Shown here one piece after another: positions 8,610-16,503 of a DNA stretch of 64,000 bases. The notes beneath the pieces are model-generated. The model was given only the letters and a program-made list of their open reading frames with translations. It had not been told where the DNA came from and did no database searches. The position numbers and the translations under genes were made by a program. Numbering within the stretch: the first letter of the stretch is position 1; each line of letters starts with the position of its first letter. This stretch comes from Polaromonas sp. (lineage in GTDB: Bacteria > Pseudomonadota > Gammaproteobacteria > Burkholderiales > Burkholderiaceae_C): NCBI RefSeq assembly GCF_029945925.1, contig NZ_JAQSDN010000033.1, positions 1 to 64,000 on the forward strand, written 5' to 3'.

Positions 8610-9743
8610 TCAGAACCTCAGTGAACCGTCCCGACCCACCACGCCGGTGTCCACGCGGCGGGAGCCGTCGTGGTTTGTCGCCGAGAACTTCACCTCGTAG
8701 CCGCCCAGGTCAAGCTGGCGGATGTTTTCAAGCGCGGCGATCAGGCGGCCGCCGCTCGGGTTGCCTCCGCTGTGTTGCAGCGCCTCCACCAGCACGCGTG
8801 CCGAGATATAGCCTTCCAGGCTGGTGTAGTTCGGTTTGGCACCGGGCGCAAAGGCCTGCAGGTGCTGCAGGTAGTCCTTGATCAGCTTGAGGTGGGTGCG
8901 GCTGGTCGGGGGCAGCACCTGGCTCATGATCAGGCCGGCGGACAAGGCCTTGAGGTCATCGATTACCGTCAGGCCCGAAAACGAACTGGTGGCGAACTGC
9001 CCGCCATACCCCTTGGCGCGCATGCCTTCGATGATTTTCACGATGGGTGTGCCGTTGCTGATGAACAGCACCACCTCTGGCTTGGCTTCCAGCAGCGTGA
9101 TGACCTGGGCACTGAAGTCGGTGGCGTTGCGGTTCATCGGAACGGCGGCGACGGCTTTGAGCTTGCTGGCCGCCAGCGCGTCGTGCATGGCCTGGGGGTT
9201 GGCCGGCCCCACGTCGTCAAGGTAGGCGATCGCGAAGCGCTTGACGCCGGTGAGCGCCAGGTGGCTCACCATCTTCTTCATTTCGTCGTCATAGCCGGCG
9301 CGCGTGTGGAACAGCGATTTGTGAAAGCTGGCGCGTATGCCCATGTTGCCCGTTGCGGGCGACAACATGGGAACGCCGGTGCCGTCGATATAGCTGAGTG
9401 AGGCTTCCACCCCGGCCCCGTTGGTGTAGCCGATCAGCGCCGTGACACGGTCGGTTTCCACCAGCTTTTTCGTGTTGGCAACGACGTTGTCCTTCTTGCC
9501 CTTGTCGTCTTCACTGATCAGCTTGATCTGCCGCCCATTGATGCCGCCGCCCATGTTGACGGCGTTGAAAAAGGCTTCGATACCCTGCTTGACGTCGGCG
9601 CTGTACTGCGCCTGCCCGCCGGTGAGGCCGGCGCTTTGACCGATAAGTATGGGCCCGGCTGCCGCCGCTTTCTCTTTCTGCGCGATGGCAGGTGGGGCGA
9701 GGACGGCGGAAAGGGTGAACAAAATGGCTAATACTGATTTCAT
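8610..9743 (-). CDS. ABC transporter substrate-binding protein, branched-chain amino-acid type
   Basis: A 377-residue periplasmic binding protein of the LivJ/LivK (Peripla_BP_6) class. Signal peptide at residues 1-21 (ends PAIAQ). The mature part begins with GPILIGQSAGLTGGQAQYSADVKQGIEAFFNAVN and continues with INGRQIKLISEDDKGKKDNVVANTKKLVE, the usual first lobe, and a second lobe with VLFISNGTPIVKIIEGMRAKGYGG. No permease or ATPase gene is next to it, so it is an orphan receptor; Burkholderiales carry many of these for aromatic or amino acids. The promoter region upstream (9744-9900) is unusually AT-rich for this window. Confidence 0.9.
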   Translation of the reverse strand: MKSVLAILFTLSAVLAPPAIAQKEKAAAAGPILIGQSAGLTGGQAQYSADVKQGIEAFFNAVNMGGGINGRQIKLISEDDKGKKDNVVANTKKLVETDRVTALIGYTNGAGVEASLSYIDGTGVPMLSPATGNMGIRASFHKSLFHTRAGYDDEMKKMVSHLALTGVKRFAIAYLDDVGPANPQAMHDALAASKLKAVAAVPMNRNATDFSAQVITLLEAKPEVVLFISNGTPIVKIIEGMRAKGYGGQFATSSFSGLTVIDDLKALSAGLIMSQVLPPTSRTHLKLIKDYLQHLQAFAPGAKPNYTSLEGYISARVLVEALQHSGGNPSGGRLIAALENIRQLDLGGYEVKFSATNHDGSRRVDTGVVGRDGSLRF

Positions 9744-10082
9744 GAGGCCTCCTTCAATTTGGCTGGTGTTGCGGCCGACCGATCTGTATGAAATTACAAA
9801 TACTCGCGTTTGTTACGATTGATTGCAAATGGCCGCAAATCCAATGTAGTACTTTTTTGCGTATAAATTGCTTTTTTATCTGTTTTGTAGCCAGAAATTA
9901 TTGCAAAACACCTTTGTTTGAGATGAAGGGCAGGCTCTGCATGCTGCGCTGCGGCGGCGTTTGACCAGCGCCCCAGGCAGCACCGACCCCATGTTTTGTG
10001 CATCAAACGGGCGCCAGCCCTTGTGGAGCGGACGCCAGCAGCTATCAAAAATGGAGCGTTCGAAGGGCCCGCCGGTCGCTCT
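9744..10082. other. Intergenic region, AT-rich then repeat-bearing
   Basis: About 120 bases next to the binding-protein gene are distinctly AT-rich, consistent with its promoter. A GCAGCTAT repeat copy occupies 10005-10058. A short minus-strand frame at 9794-10048 looks like chance, because it spans the repeat and has no recognisable protein features. The gene remnant at 10083-10207 follows. Confidence 0.5.
10005..10058 (+). repeat. Dispersed GCAGCTAT repeat, copy 3
   Basis: One of the best-preserved copies: AAACGGGCGCCAGCCCTTGT, then GACGCCAGCAGCTATCAAAA and GGAGCG. Nearly the same design as copies at 43992 and 24498. Confidence 0.7.
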
Positions 10083-10207
10083 CAGGCGTCAGTGGTGTCG
10101 GTGGCTTCGCTGACCTGCACCTTCATGTGCAGACTTCCAGCGGCTGCGGGCCGTAGTCGGAGATGAAGGCCACGTCGGCGGCGTCGCGGCCAGAGGCCAG
10201 CACGATG
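10083..10207 (-). pseudogene. Decayed 3' end of a transglutaminase-like gene
   Basis: Read on the minus strand this encodes IVLASGRDAADVAFISDYG, PQPLEV, then a one-base deletion, then MKVQVSEATDTTDA and a stop. It is closely similar, base for base, to the last part of the intact transglutaminase gene at 13600-14397 (AYGRDAADVAFISDYGPLPLEVSDMKVQVS). Similarity stops abruptly at about 10207, a few bases before the end of the hybrid kinase gene. The fragment lacks the catalytic part and is frameshifted, so it is a remnant of a second copy or of a rearrangement. Confidence 0.8.
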
Positions 10208-10214
10208 CAAGCTT

Positions 10215-13034
10215 TCACACGCCCGCAGCCGGCTCCACAGGGATTTTCAGCACGCGCCGAATGGTCTGAAGCAGGTCGGTGTTGGAGGTCGAGGCTTTGA
10301 GCAGCACCGCGTCGGGCCGCCCGCCCGCCCGGGCGGGCAGCACTTCGCTGGCAGAAAACACCACGAGCGCGGGCCGGGGCTGCAGGCTGTCGATCAGCTC
10401 CACCAGGTCCCAGCCGGACTCCTGGCCGAGCGACAGGTCCAGCATCACCAGGTCGAAGGCCTTGTCGCGCAGGCGCGCGCGGGCCTCGGCCAGGTTGCTG
10501 GCGAATTCAAAGCTGGCGAAGTCGTCCGCGATGGCGGCGGTGATGTGCTGGATGTCCGGGTCGTCTTCCACATGCAGGATGCGTGGCTTGCGGCCGTGCA
10601 GGTCGGCCACCGCGCGCTGCATGGCCGAGACGAGCTTTTCCTCGTCGATCGGCTTGGACAGCCAGTCCGACACCGCGGACGGTTTCTGGTCGAGCTGAAG
10701 CTGCCCGTCGCCGGTCAGCGTGGAGATCACGATGACGGGCAGGTTGCGGGTGGCTTCGTTCTGACGCAGGCTGTTGAGAAATGCGCCGCCGGTCTGGTCG
10801 GGCAGGCGCAGGTCGAGCGTCACCGCGTTGTAGCTGCCCGAGGTGATCATCGACAGGGCCTGCTCGGCGCTGTGCGCCAGGTCCGAGTCAAACCCGGCCT
10901 TGTCCAGCATGATGCCGATCAGCCGGGCCACGTCCACGTCGGCTTCACACACCAGGATGCGCGAGCGCGCCCCCCGCGGCAGGGGCCCGGTGGGACCCGG
11001 GGAGAGGGGCAGCTCGAAGAAAAACGTCGTACCTTCGCCGGGCCGGGTGTCAAACCCGATGCTGCCGCCCATGCGTTCGACCAGGGCGCGCGAGATGTTC
11101 AGACCGAGGCCGGTGCCGCTTTTCTGCCGGGTGTCGGACGCATCAGCCTGCGAGAACTTCTGGAAGATGCGCGTGCGGAACTCTTCCGGGATGCCCGGAC
11201 CGTGGTCGCGCACCTCCACCCGCGCGCCCAGCCCGGCCCGGCGCACGTGCACGTCCACACTGCCGCCGGCGGGCGAGAACTTCAGCGCGTTGGACAGCAG
11301 GTTGGTCACCACCTGCGTGAGTCGGTCGGCCTCGACATGGACCTGCAGGTCGGTGTCGTCACAGTGCAGCGTCAGGCTCACATTGTTGGCCAGGCCGTAA
11401 CCTTCGTTGGCGGCAATGGCCTGCGTCAGCAGCGGCAGCAACTGCATTTGCTCGAGGTCCAGGCGCATCTTGCCGGAATCGATTTTTTCAATGTCCAGGA
11501 TGTCGTTGATCAGCCGGATCAGGCGCTCGCAGTTGCTCTTGGCGATGCCGATCAGGTTCATCGCCATGTCGGGCAGCTGGCCCGCCATGCCGCCGGCGAC
11601 CAGGCCCAGCGAGCCGCGGATCGAGGTCAGCGGGGTGCGCAGTTCATGGCTCACCGTCGAGACAAACTCGCTTTTCAGGCGGTCGATGCGCTTGAGCTCG
11701 GTGATGTCGGTGGCCAGGGAGTAAAAGCCGATGACCTTGCCCTCGTCCTCGCCTTCGCCATAACGCGGGAAATAATTGACGACGTAGTCGCGCACGTCGC
11801 CGCTGGACGAGCGCTGCCTGCGCTCATACATCACCGGGTAGCCGGACAGCACCTCTTCCACCCGGGGGCGCAGCTTCTCGTAGAACGCCGGCTCCATCAG
11901 CTCGCGCATGCTTTTGCCCAGGATCTCCTCGCTGGAAAGGCCAAAGGCATCCTGGTAGGCGCGGTTGTGAAAGCGGCAGCGCTGCTCGGCATCCACATAG
12001 GCAATCAGTGCCGGCACGGCGTCGGTGATCTCGCGCAGCAGGCGCTCGCTGGCCCGGACCCGGTCGTTGGAGCGGCGCATCTCGGTGGTGTCGCGGCCTG
12101 TGCCCCGGTAACCGGTGAAGCGCCCGGCGGCATCAAAAATGGGTACGCCGCTGATGGAGAGGTGGCGCACCTGGCCATCAGAGTCCAGCCGCGTGACCTC
12201 AAAGTCGCGAAAAGGCTCGCGCCTTGCCAGCTGCGCCTCGTGCGCGACCCATTGGCTGTCGTCCATGCCCACATAGGGCAGCTCCCGGCGCAGTTTGCCG
12301 ATGCTGTTGTTATTGGTCAGGCCGCCCATGTCGGCGAGCTCTCCCGCGACCTGGACAAAGCGGAAGTTTTCGTCCTGTTCCCAAAACCAGTCGTTGGACA
12401 ACTCCACCAGCGCGCGAAAGCGCTCTTCGCTCGCGCGCGAAAGCTGCTCGGCGAGTTTGCGCTCGGTGATGTCCTGCAACTGCAGGATGAAGTGCAGGGG
12501 CTGCCTCTGTGCGTCGCGCACCATCGAACAGGTCAGCGCGGCCCAGATCACACTGCCCGACTTGTGCAGGTAGCGCTTTTCGCGCTGGTAGTTGTCGATC
12601 TCTCCAGCCAGTGCGCGCCTGCGCTGCTGCAAGTCCTCGGCCACGTCGTCCGGGTGGGTGACTTCGGGGGCGTCGGGAGCCATCAGCTCGGCAGGTGAAT
12701 AACCGAACATCCTGCAAAACGCCTGGTTGACGCGTAGCCGCCGCGAGTCGGTGTCCAGCACAGCCATGCCGATGGCGGCGTTTTCGAAGGCGCTGGTGAA
12801 CTGCTGCCCGCTGTCTGCGTCACCGGCGGCGCGCTCCAGGGCCTCGAGACGGTCGGCCTGCTGCCGCAACTGCTGCTGCAGCTCCTGGTTTAGCTGCGTC
12901 AGCGCCAGCAGGCGGTCCTGCAGGTTTTGCGGTGATTGCGGTTGCTCCAGCTGCTCCAGCTGTTCCGACTGCTCCGACGGCTTCATTTGCTTCATTTGCT
13001 TCACGCTTGTTGCTGATTGCCTGCTGGCCAGCAT
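10215..13034 (-). CDS. Multi-PAS hybrid sensor histidine kinase with two receiver domains
   Basis: A 939-residue soluble kinase. Order: Q/E-rich coiled coil (about 15-70), three PAS domains (about 75-195, 205-325, 330-450), a HisKA domain with the phosphorylatable histidine in STVSHELRTPLTSIRGS, a HATPase_c domain (NLLSNALKFSP, DHGPGIPEEF, GTGLGLNISRALVERMGG), then two receiver domains with phospho-acceptor aspartates in TLDLRLPDQTGG and MLDLSLGQESGW. No membrane segment, so it probably senses a cytoplasmic signal. The first receiver has EADVD in place of the usual acidic pair, but it is intact enough to be active. The DNA of the N-terminal coil is a simple repeat (QSEQLEQLEQ, KQMKQMK). No dedicated output regulator is adjacent; the small receiver protein at 15895 could be a partner. 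Confidence 0.93.
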   Translation of the reverse strand: MLASRQSATSVKQMKQMKPSEQSEQLEQLEQPQSPQNLQDRLLALTQLNQELQQQLRQQADRLEALERAAGDADSGQQFTSAFENAAIGMAVLDTDSRRLRVNQAFCRMFGYSPAELMAPDAPEVTHPDDVAEDLQQRRRALAGEIDNYQREKRYLHKSGSVIWAALTCSMVRDAQRQPLHFILQLQDITERKLAEQLSRASEERFRALVELSNDWFWEQDENFRFVQVAGELADMGGLTNNNSIGKLRRELPYVGMDDSQWVAHEAQLARREPFRDFEVTRLDSDGQVRHLSISGVPIFDAAGRFTGYRGTGRDTTEMRRSNDRVRASERLLREITDAVPALIAYVDAEQRCRFHNRAYQDAFGLSSEEILGKSMRELMEPAFYEKLRPRVEEVLSGYPVMYERRQRSSSGDVRDYVVNYFPRYGEGEDEGKVIGFYSLATDITELKRIDRLKSEFVSTVSHELRTPLTSIRGSLGLVAGGMAGQLPDMAMNLIGIAKSNCERLIRLINDILDIEKIDSGKMRLDLEQMQLLPLLTQAIAANEGYGLANNVSLTLHCDDTDLQVHVEADRLTQVVTNLLSNALKFSPAGGSVDVHVRRAGLGARVEVRDHGPGIPEEFRTRIFQKFSQADASDTRQKSGTGLGLNISRALVERMGGSIGFDTRPGEGTTFFFELPLSPGPTGPLPRGARSRILVCEADVDVARLIGIMLDKAGFDSDLAHSAEQALSMITSGSYNAVTLDLRLPDQTGGAFLNSLRQNEATRNLPVIVISTLTGDGQLQLDQKPSAVSDWLSKPIDEEKLVSAMQRAVADLHGRKPRILHVEDDPDIQHITAAIADDFASFEFASNLAEARARLRDKAFDLVMLDLSLGQESGWDLVELIDSLQPRPALVVFSASEVLPARAGGRPDAVLLKASTSNTDLLQTIRRVLKIPVEPAAGV

Positions 13035-13399
13035 CAGGTAGACGCGGGTCGGTAATTGCCACCAAATGTAACAGCATGGATTATTTCAGCGCCTGCGAGC
13101 GTGGCTGGGCATGGACTTTTGAGGGGGTTATCCCTAGCCGTTTGCAAGCCGCGCAGCCCGCGGGTCGTGGTTCAACGGGCGCTATCCCATCACTGCACAT
13201 GAAATCGGCCTGCAGTCAGCGCCTATTCTGCGTGAGCAGCTATTATTAAGAGAGCAACGCAGCGATTCGGAAGCGACCGACCCCCGCCGCCGTGGCAGCG
13301 CTCACCGGTCACGGCTGCGTCCTACAGCGTTTCCTGCCGCGACTGAAAAGTTTCTGGGGGGCCGCAGCCTGGCCTGAAGTTTTCAACCTAGGAAACACC
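13035..13399. other. Intergenic region upstream of the hybrid kinase
   Basis: Holds the promoters of the kinase (minus) and of the small gene at 13400 (plus). A GCAGCTAT repeat copy sits at 13201-13257. I see nothing else in it. Confidence 0.5.
13201..13257 (+). repeat. Dispersed GCAGCTAT repeat, copy 4
   Basis: GAAATCGGCCTGCAGTCAGC start, then GCGTGAGCAGCTATTATTAA and GAGAGCAA. Shares the central GTGAGCAGCTATT with copy 24498. Confidence 0.65.
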
Positions 13400-13552
13400 A
13401 TGCCTCAATCAAGCAAAGACAACAACGGCGGCAAGAACCACCCGGCCAAGGACGGCGGGCGAAGCGCGGCAAAGCCGGCAGACAAGGCGCCCAAAAACCC
13501 CCATTCACCTGTTGGGGCACAGAACAAGGGCGAGAAGAAAACCACGCCCTGA
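13400..13552 (+). CDS. Small lysine-rich hypothetical protein
   Basis: A 50-residue, highly polar protein (MPQSSKDNNGGKNHPAKDGG..., ending KKTTP), rich in K, N, G, P and A, with no hydrophobic core and probably unstructured. CTAGGAAAC lies just before the ATG at 13400, which gives a usable ribosome-binding site; the longer frame from 13292 is not supported. I do not recognise a family. Similar short disordered Lys-rich proteins occur in this bacterial group next to stress genes. It could be a real small protein or a non-coding stretch; composition unlike random DNA of this GC content favours a gene. Confidence 0.55.
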   Translation: MPQSSKDNNGGKNHPAKDGGRSAAKPADKAPKNPHSPVGAQNKGEKKTTP

Positions 13553-13599
13553 CCCGGTCCCGCTATCGGACAAGCCGCCACGCCCCCTGGGCATACCAG

Positions 13600-14397
13600 T
13601 CAGGCTGGTTCGGCCACCGTGCTGACCTGCACTTTCATGTCGCTGACTTCCAGCGGCAAGGGGCCGTAATCGGAGATGAAGGCCACGTCGGCGGCGTCGC
13701 GGCCGTAGGCCAGCACGATGCGGCCGCCGCGCGGCTCTTTCTGCGTGGCGTCGAAGGTGTACCAGCGCCCGCCCACAAAGGCCTCGAACCAGGCGTGCAG
13801 GTCCATCGGGTCGAGCTGGTGCAAATAGCCCACCACCATGCGCGCGGGAATCTGCAGGCTGCGGCACAGCGCAATGCCCACATGCGCAAAGTCGCGGCAC
13901 ACGCCGGCGCCGTGGTCCAGCGAGTCCATGGCGTCGGTGCTGGCGTCGCTCACGCCGTATTGGTAGGCGAGGTTGGTATTGATCCAGCCGCGTATGGTTT
14001 CCGCCTGCGCATAACCGGGCGGCGCGTTGCCGACGATCTCGCGCGCCTTCTCCGACATCTTGTCCGACGGGCAATAGCGGCTTTGCAGCAGGTAGAGCAG
14101 CACGTCGTCGGGCAGCTCGGCCACGGGTGTGTGCGGCGCGTCGGGTTGCACGGCGATCTGGTCCTCGACCTCCATCACCACTTCAACCTCGATACGCATC
14201 TCGCCGGCCGGCAGCACCAGGCGCTGGCACAGGTTGCCGTAGCTGTCCACGTACTCGGTGGTCGGCACCCAGGGCTGCAACTCATAACGGTCGCTGACGA
14301 TCCACTGCGCTTGCCCGCTGCGCGGGCGCAGCATGGCGACGATGGGGCAATCGGAGGCCGTGTTGACGGTCATGGTGCAGGTGGCTTTGAGTTTCAT
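13600..14397 (-). CDS. Transglutaminase-like cysteine protease family protein
   Basis: About 265 residues. The transglutaminase core is clear: catalytic cysteine in GAGVCRDFAHVGIALCRSL, histidine in MDLHAWFEAFVGG, aspartate in WYTFDATQ. The N-terminal part (to about residue 110) is a beta-rich domain with RYELQPWVPTTEYVDSYGN, as in the bacterial group related to eukaryotic peptide N-glycanase-like and SgcQ-type proteins. No signal peptide, so it is probably cytoplasmic. The ATG at 14397 is chosen because the frame further upstream overlaps the MFS gene in another register. A decayed copy of its last 40 codons lies at 10083-10207. Confidence 0.9.
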   Translation of the reverse strand: MKLKATCTMTVNTASDCPIVAMLRPRSGQAQWIVSDRYELQPWVPTTEYVDSYGNLCQRLVLPAGEMRIEVEVVMEVEDQIAVQPDAPHTPVAELPDDVLLYLLQSRYCPSDKMSEKAREIVGNAPPGYAQAETIRGWINTNLAYQYGVSDASTDAMDSLDHGAGVCRDFAHVGIALCRSLQIPARMVVGYLHQLDPMDLHAWFEAFVGGRWYTFDATQKEPRGGRIVLAYGRDAADVAFISDYGPLPLEVSDMKVQVSTVAEPA

Positions 14398-14495
14398 GGC
14401 GGGGCAGGTGCGGAGGGGGCGTGGGCGGAAACGACTGCCTACCTTACCCGCCAGCTGCACACCCGTCTGTAGGCCAGGGCTTGCTGTTGATGCAG

Positions 14496-14525
14496 GCGGT
14501 TTTGTCACCGCCGGCCCGGGCCGGC
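14496..14525 (-). terminator. Palindromic hairpins after the MFS gene
   Basis: A perfect 16-base palindrome GCCGGCCCGGGCCGGC at 14510-14525 overlaps a second stem GGCGG-N8-CCGCC at 14496-14513. They lie about 20 bases beyond the MFS stop codon. No T-run; possible termination or mRNA-stabilising structure. Confidence 0.45.
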
Positions 14526-14546
14526 ACCCCTTTGGGGCGCGGCTGC

Positions 14547-15830
14547 TCAGGCGTGGGTGGCCTGCGCTACCGGCTGGGGCAGCACGGTGAAGGCCAGCGC
14601 CCCCAGCGCCAGCAACGCGGCAATGCTGGCCAGCACGGCAGTGAAAGGCTCCACGCCATGGGCCGAGGCCAACGAGGCCACCACGCCGGTGAACCACTGC
14701 ATGGTGGCCACGCCCAGAAACATCGCCATGGTGAAGACCGACAGCGCGCGGCCCGTCATGGCCGCGGGGTAGGCGGCGCGCACGTCGGAATATTGAAGAA
14801 TCATGTAACCCGACAGCAGGCCGATGACGATGGGCGCCGCCACGTCGATGAGCGGGCTGTGTGTGAAGGCGAATGCGGCAAACAGGCCTGCCACCAGCAA
14901 CGTGAAACCGGTGATCCAGCGGCGCCGCGTGGCGGGACCGGGGTCGAAGCGGCCGAACAGCGGCGGGCCGGCCAGTGACACCAGCGACATCACCAGCGCC
15001 ACGTTGCCGCTTTGCACCAGTGAAAAACCGTGCCGCTCGATCAGCATGGGCCCCAGCCACAGGCCGCGCAGCGAGACGAAAGAGGCATACCCCACGCTGG
15101 CCAGCAGCAAAATGCCCCAGGTGTGCGGCAGCGTGAACAGCGCGCCAAAGCCGGCCAGGGCCTGGCCCACCGACTCTTTCTTTTTCAGCGCGTCCATCGG
15201 GTGCGGCGGCTCGTGCACCAGCGCCCAGATCAACCCCCAGGCCAGCACGCCCCAGGCGCCCAGCACCCAGAAACCCATGCGCCATGAGCTGGCCTCGATC
15301 AGCCAGGCCAGCGGCGTGCCGGTCAGCAGCAGGCCAATGCCGCCCAGGCTCATGGCCAGGCCCGAAATGGCGGCAAAGCGGTGCGCCGGCATGTGCCGCG
15401 CGATAAACACCGTGCACACCAGAAAGGCCGGCGCGCAGCCAATGCCGATCAGCACCTGGCCGGCCACCAGCATGCCGAAGCTGGTGGACAGCGCCGACAC
15501 GGCCGCGCCGGCAATCGCCACCGGAAACGCGGTGAGCACGGTGCGCCGCACGCCGTGCAGGTCGATGCCTATGCCCATGAACAGCTGCATGGCGCCAAAG
15601 GCAAAGTGAAAGGCGCCGGCAAACAGGCCCAGCGCCTGGGCGCTCAGGCCAAAGTCGGCCTGCAGCGGTGTGGCCATGATGGCGGCCACGGTGCGGCAGG
15701 CCTGGCTCAGTGCAAAAGCGGTGATCAGCGCAAACAGCATGACCCAGATGGCGCGCGTGGGAACGGCGCGGGGGTCGGAAAGGTTGGGCGACGCGTGGGT
15801 GGCGTGGGGTGGCGGTGCGGCGGCGGTCAT
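14547..15830 (-). CDS. MFS transporter
   Basis: A 427-residue membrane protein with about 12 hydrophobic segments beginning near residue 28. The segment GIDLHGVRRTVLTAFPVAIAG between helices 2 and 3 has the D-x-x-G-x-R-R-x pattern of the major facilitator loop, and GQVLIGIGCAPAFL matches the helix 4-5 area. The central loop (HEPPHPMDALKKKESVGQ) separates two six-helix halves. Substrate unknown; the proteins of this subgroup are usually annotated as uptake permeases for small organic compounds. It lies upstream of the transglutaminase gene on the same strand with about 150 bases and hairpins between, so they are probably separate units. Confidence 0.88.
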   Translation of the reverse strand: MTAAAPPPHATHASPNLSDPRAVPTRAIWVMLFALITAFALSQACRTVAAIMATPLQADFGLSAQALGLFAGAFHFAFGAMQLFMGIGIDLHGVRRTVLTAFPVAIAGAAVSALSTSFGMLVAGQVLIGIGCAPAFLVCTVFIARHMPAHRFAAISGLAMSLGGIGLLLTGTPLAWLIEASSWRMGFWVLGAWGVLAWGLIWALVHEPPHPMDALKKKESVGQALAGFGALFTLPHTWGILLLASVGYASFVSLRGLWLGPMLIERHGFSLVQSGNVALVMSLVSLAGPPLFGRFDPGPATRRRWITGFTLLVAGLFAAFAFTHSPLIDVAAPIVIGLLSGYMILQYSDVRAAYPAAMTGRALSVFTMAMFLGVATMQWFTGVVASLASAHGVEPFTAVLASIAALLALGALAFTVLPQPVAQATHA

Positions 15831-15894
15831 GCCGGTGAGGTTACACGACCTGCGACCTCATGGGAGGCCTTCACCGACAGGGGGACTGGGCGCG

Positions 15895-16314
15895 TCAGTG
15901 CAGCGTGCTGCTGGGTTGCACCTGCGGTACCACGCGGTCCAGGCTGTCGGCGTGCGCCTTGCAAAACGCCACCAGTTCTTCCAGGTCGGCGGCTTTGTCG
16001 AACACCTTGTCGGCGCCCAGCTGCAGGCAGCGGTCGGTGATGTTCTGGTGGCAGTAGCTGGTGAGCACCACCACCTTCTGGCTCGGCTTGCGTGCCTGGC
16101 AGTCGCGGAGCACGCCAAAGCCGGACCCTTCGGAGAGGAAAAGGTCAACAATGGCCAGTTGCCAGTCGTCGTGGAAGGTGCGCAGCCATTGGCGGGCTGC
16201 AGCCTCGCTGGCGGCATGGCCAACGAATTTGAGCGGCGCCACTTCTTCCATGGCCTCGACCACGGTGTCGCGTATCTCGGGCTTGTCTTCGACAAGAAAG
16301 GTGCTGAGCAGCAT
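15895..16314 (-). CDS. Single-domain response regulator
   Basis: About 139 residues, a receiver domain without an output domain: acidic pair in VEDKPEIRD, phospho-acceptor aspartate in LAIVDLFLSEGSGFGVL, threonine in VVVLTSY and the lysine in GADKVFDKAADLEELV. Start set at the ATG at 16314 with GGGGAG a few bases upstream; the frame is open further to 16365. Stand-alone receivers act as phosphorelay intermediates or bind target proteins. The orphan hybrid kinase at 10215-13034 is a possible source of phosphate, but this is inference from proximity only. Confidence 0.87.
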   Translation of the reverse strand: MLLSTFLVEDKPEIRDTVVEAMEEVAPLKFVGHAASEAAARQWLRTFHDDWQLAIVDLFLSEGSGFGVLRDCQARKPSQKVVVLTSYCHQNITDRCLQLGADKVFDKAADLEELVAFCKAHADSLDRVVPQVQPSSTLH

Positions 16315-16435
16315 GGCTCCCCTTTTTAATGAAGGGCTTACAGTACACCGCGGCAGCGGCCGCACCTGTGGGTCAGGGGCGCCTTGGCCTGTAGGCGCCG
16401 TCCCACGGGTCGCGCCGGGCCTGCGGTTGGAAGCA

Positions 16436-16491
16436 AAATCAGGCCTCCGCCCATATATGACGGGCGCAGCCAGCTATGGAAAAGGGAGCAA
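16436..16491 (+). repeat. Dispersed GCAGCTAT repeat, copy 5
   Basis: AAATCAGGCCTCCGCCCATA, then GGGCGCAGCCAGCTATGG and GGGAGCAA. Lies just beyond the stop of the TRAP permease gene. Confidence 0.65.
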
Positions 16492-16503
16492 CACCGGGGC
16501 GCG

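Noticed and set aside
9794..10048. 84-codon minus frame near the kinase
   Set aside because: Spans a repeat copy and an AT-rich promoter region; no protein features.
10545..12698. Plus-strand frame of 717 codons
   Set aside because: Antisense of the PAS hybrid kinase, which has unmistakable domains.
13600..15417. 605-codon minus frame as one fused gene
   Set aside because: Its first 340 codons are out of frame with the real MFS gene on the same strand; only the last 265 are the transglutaminase.
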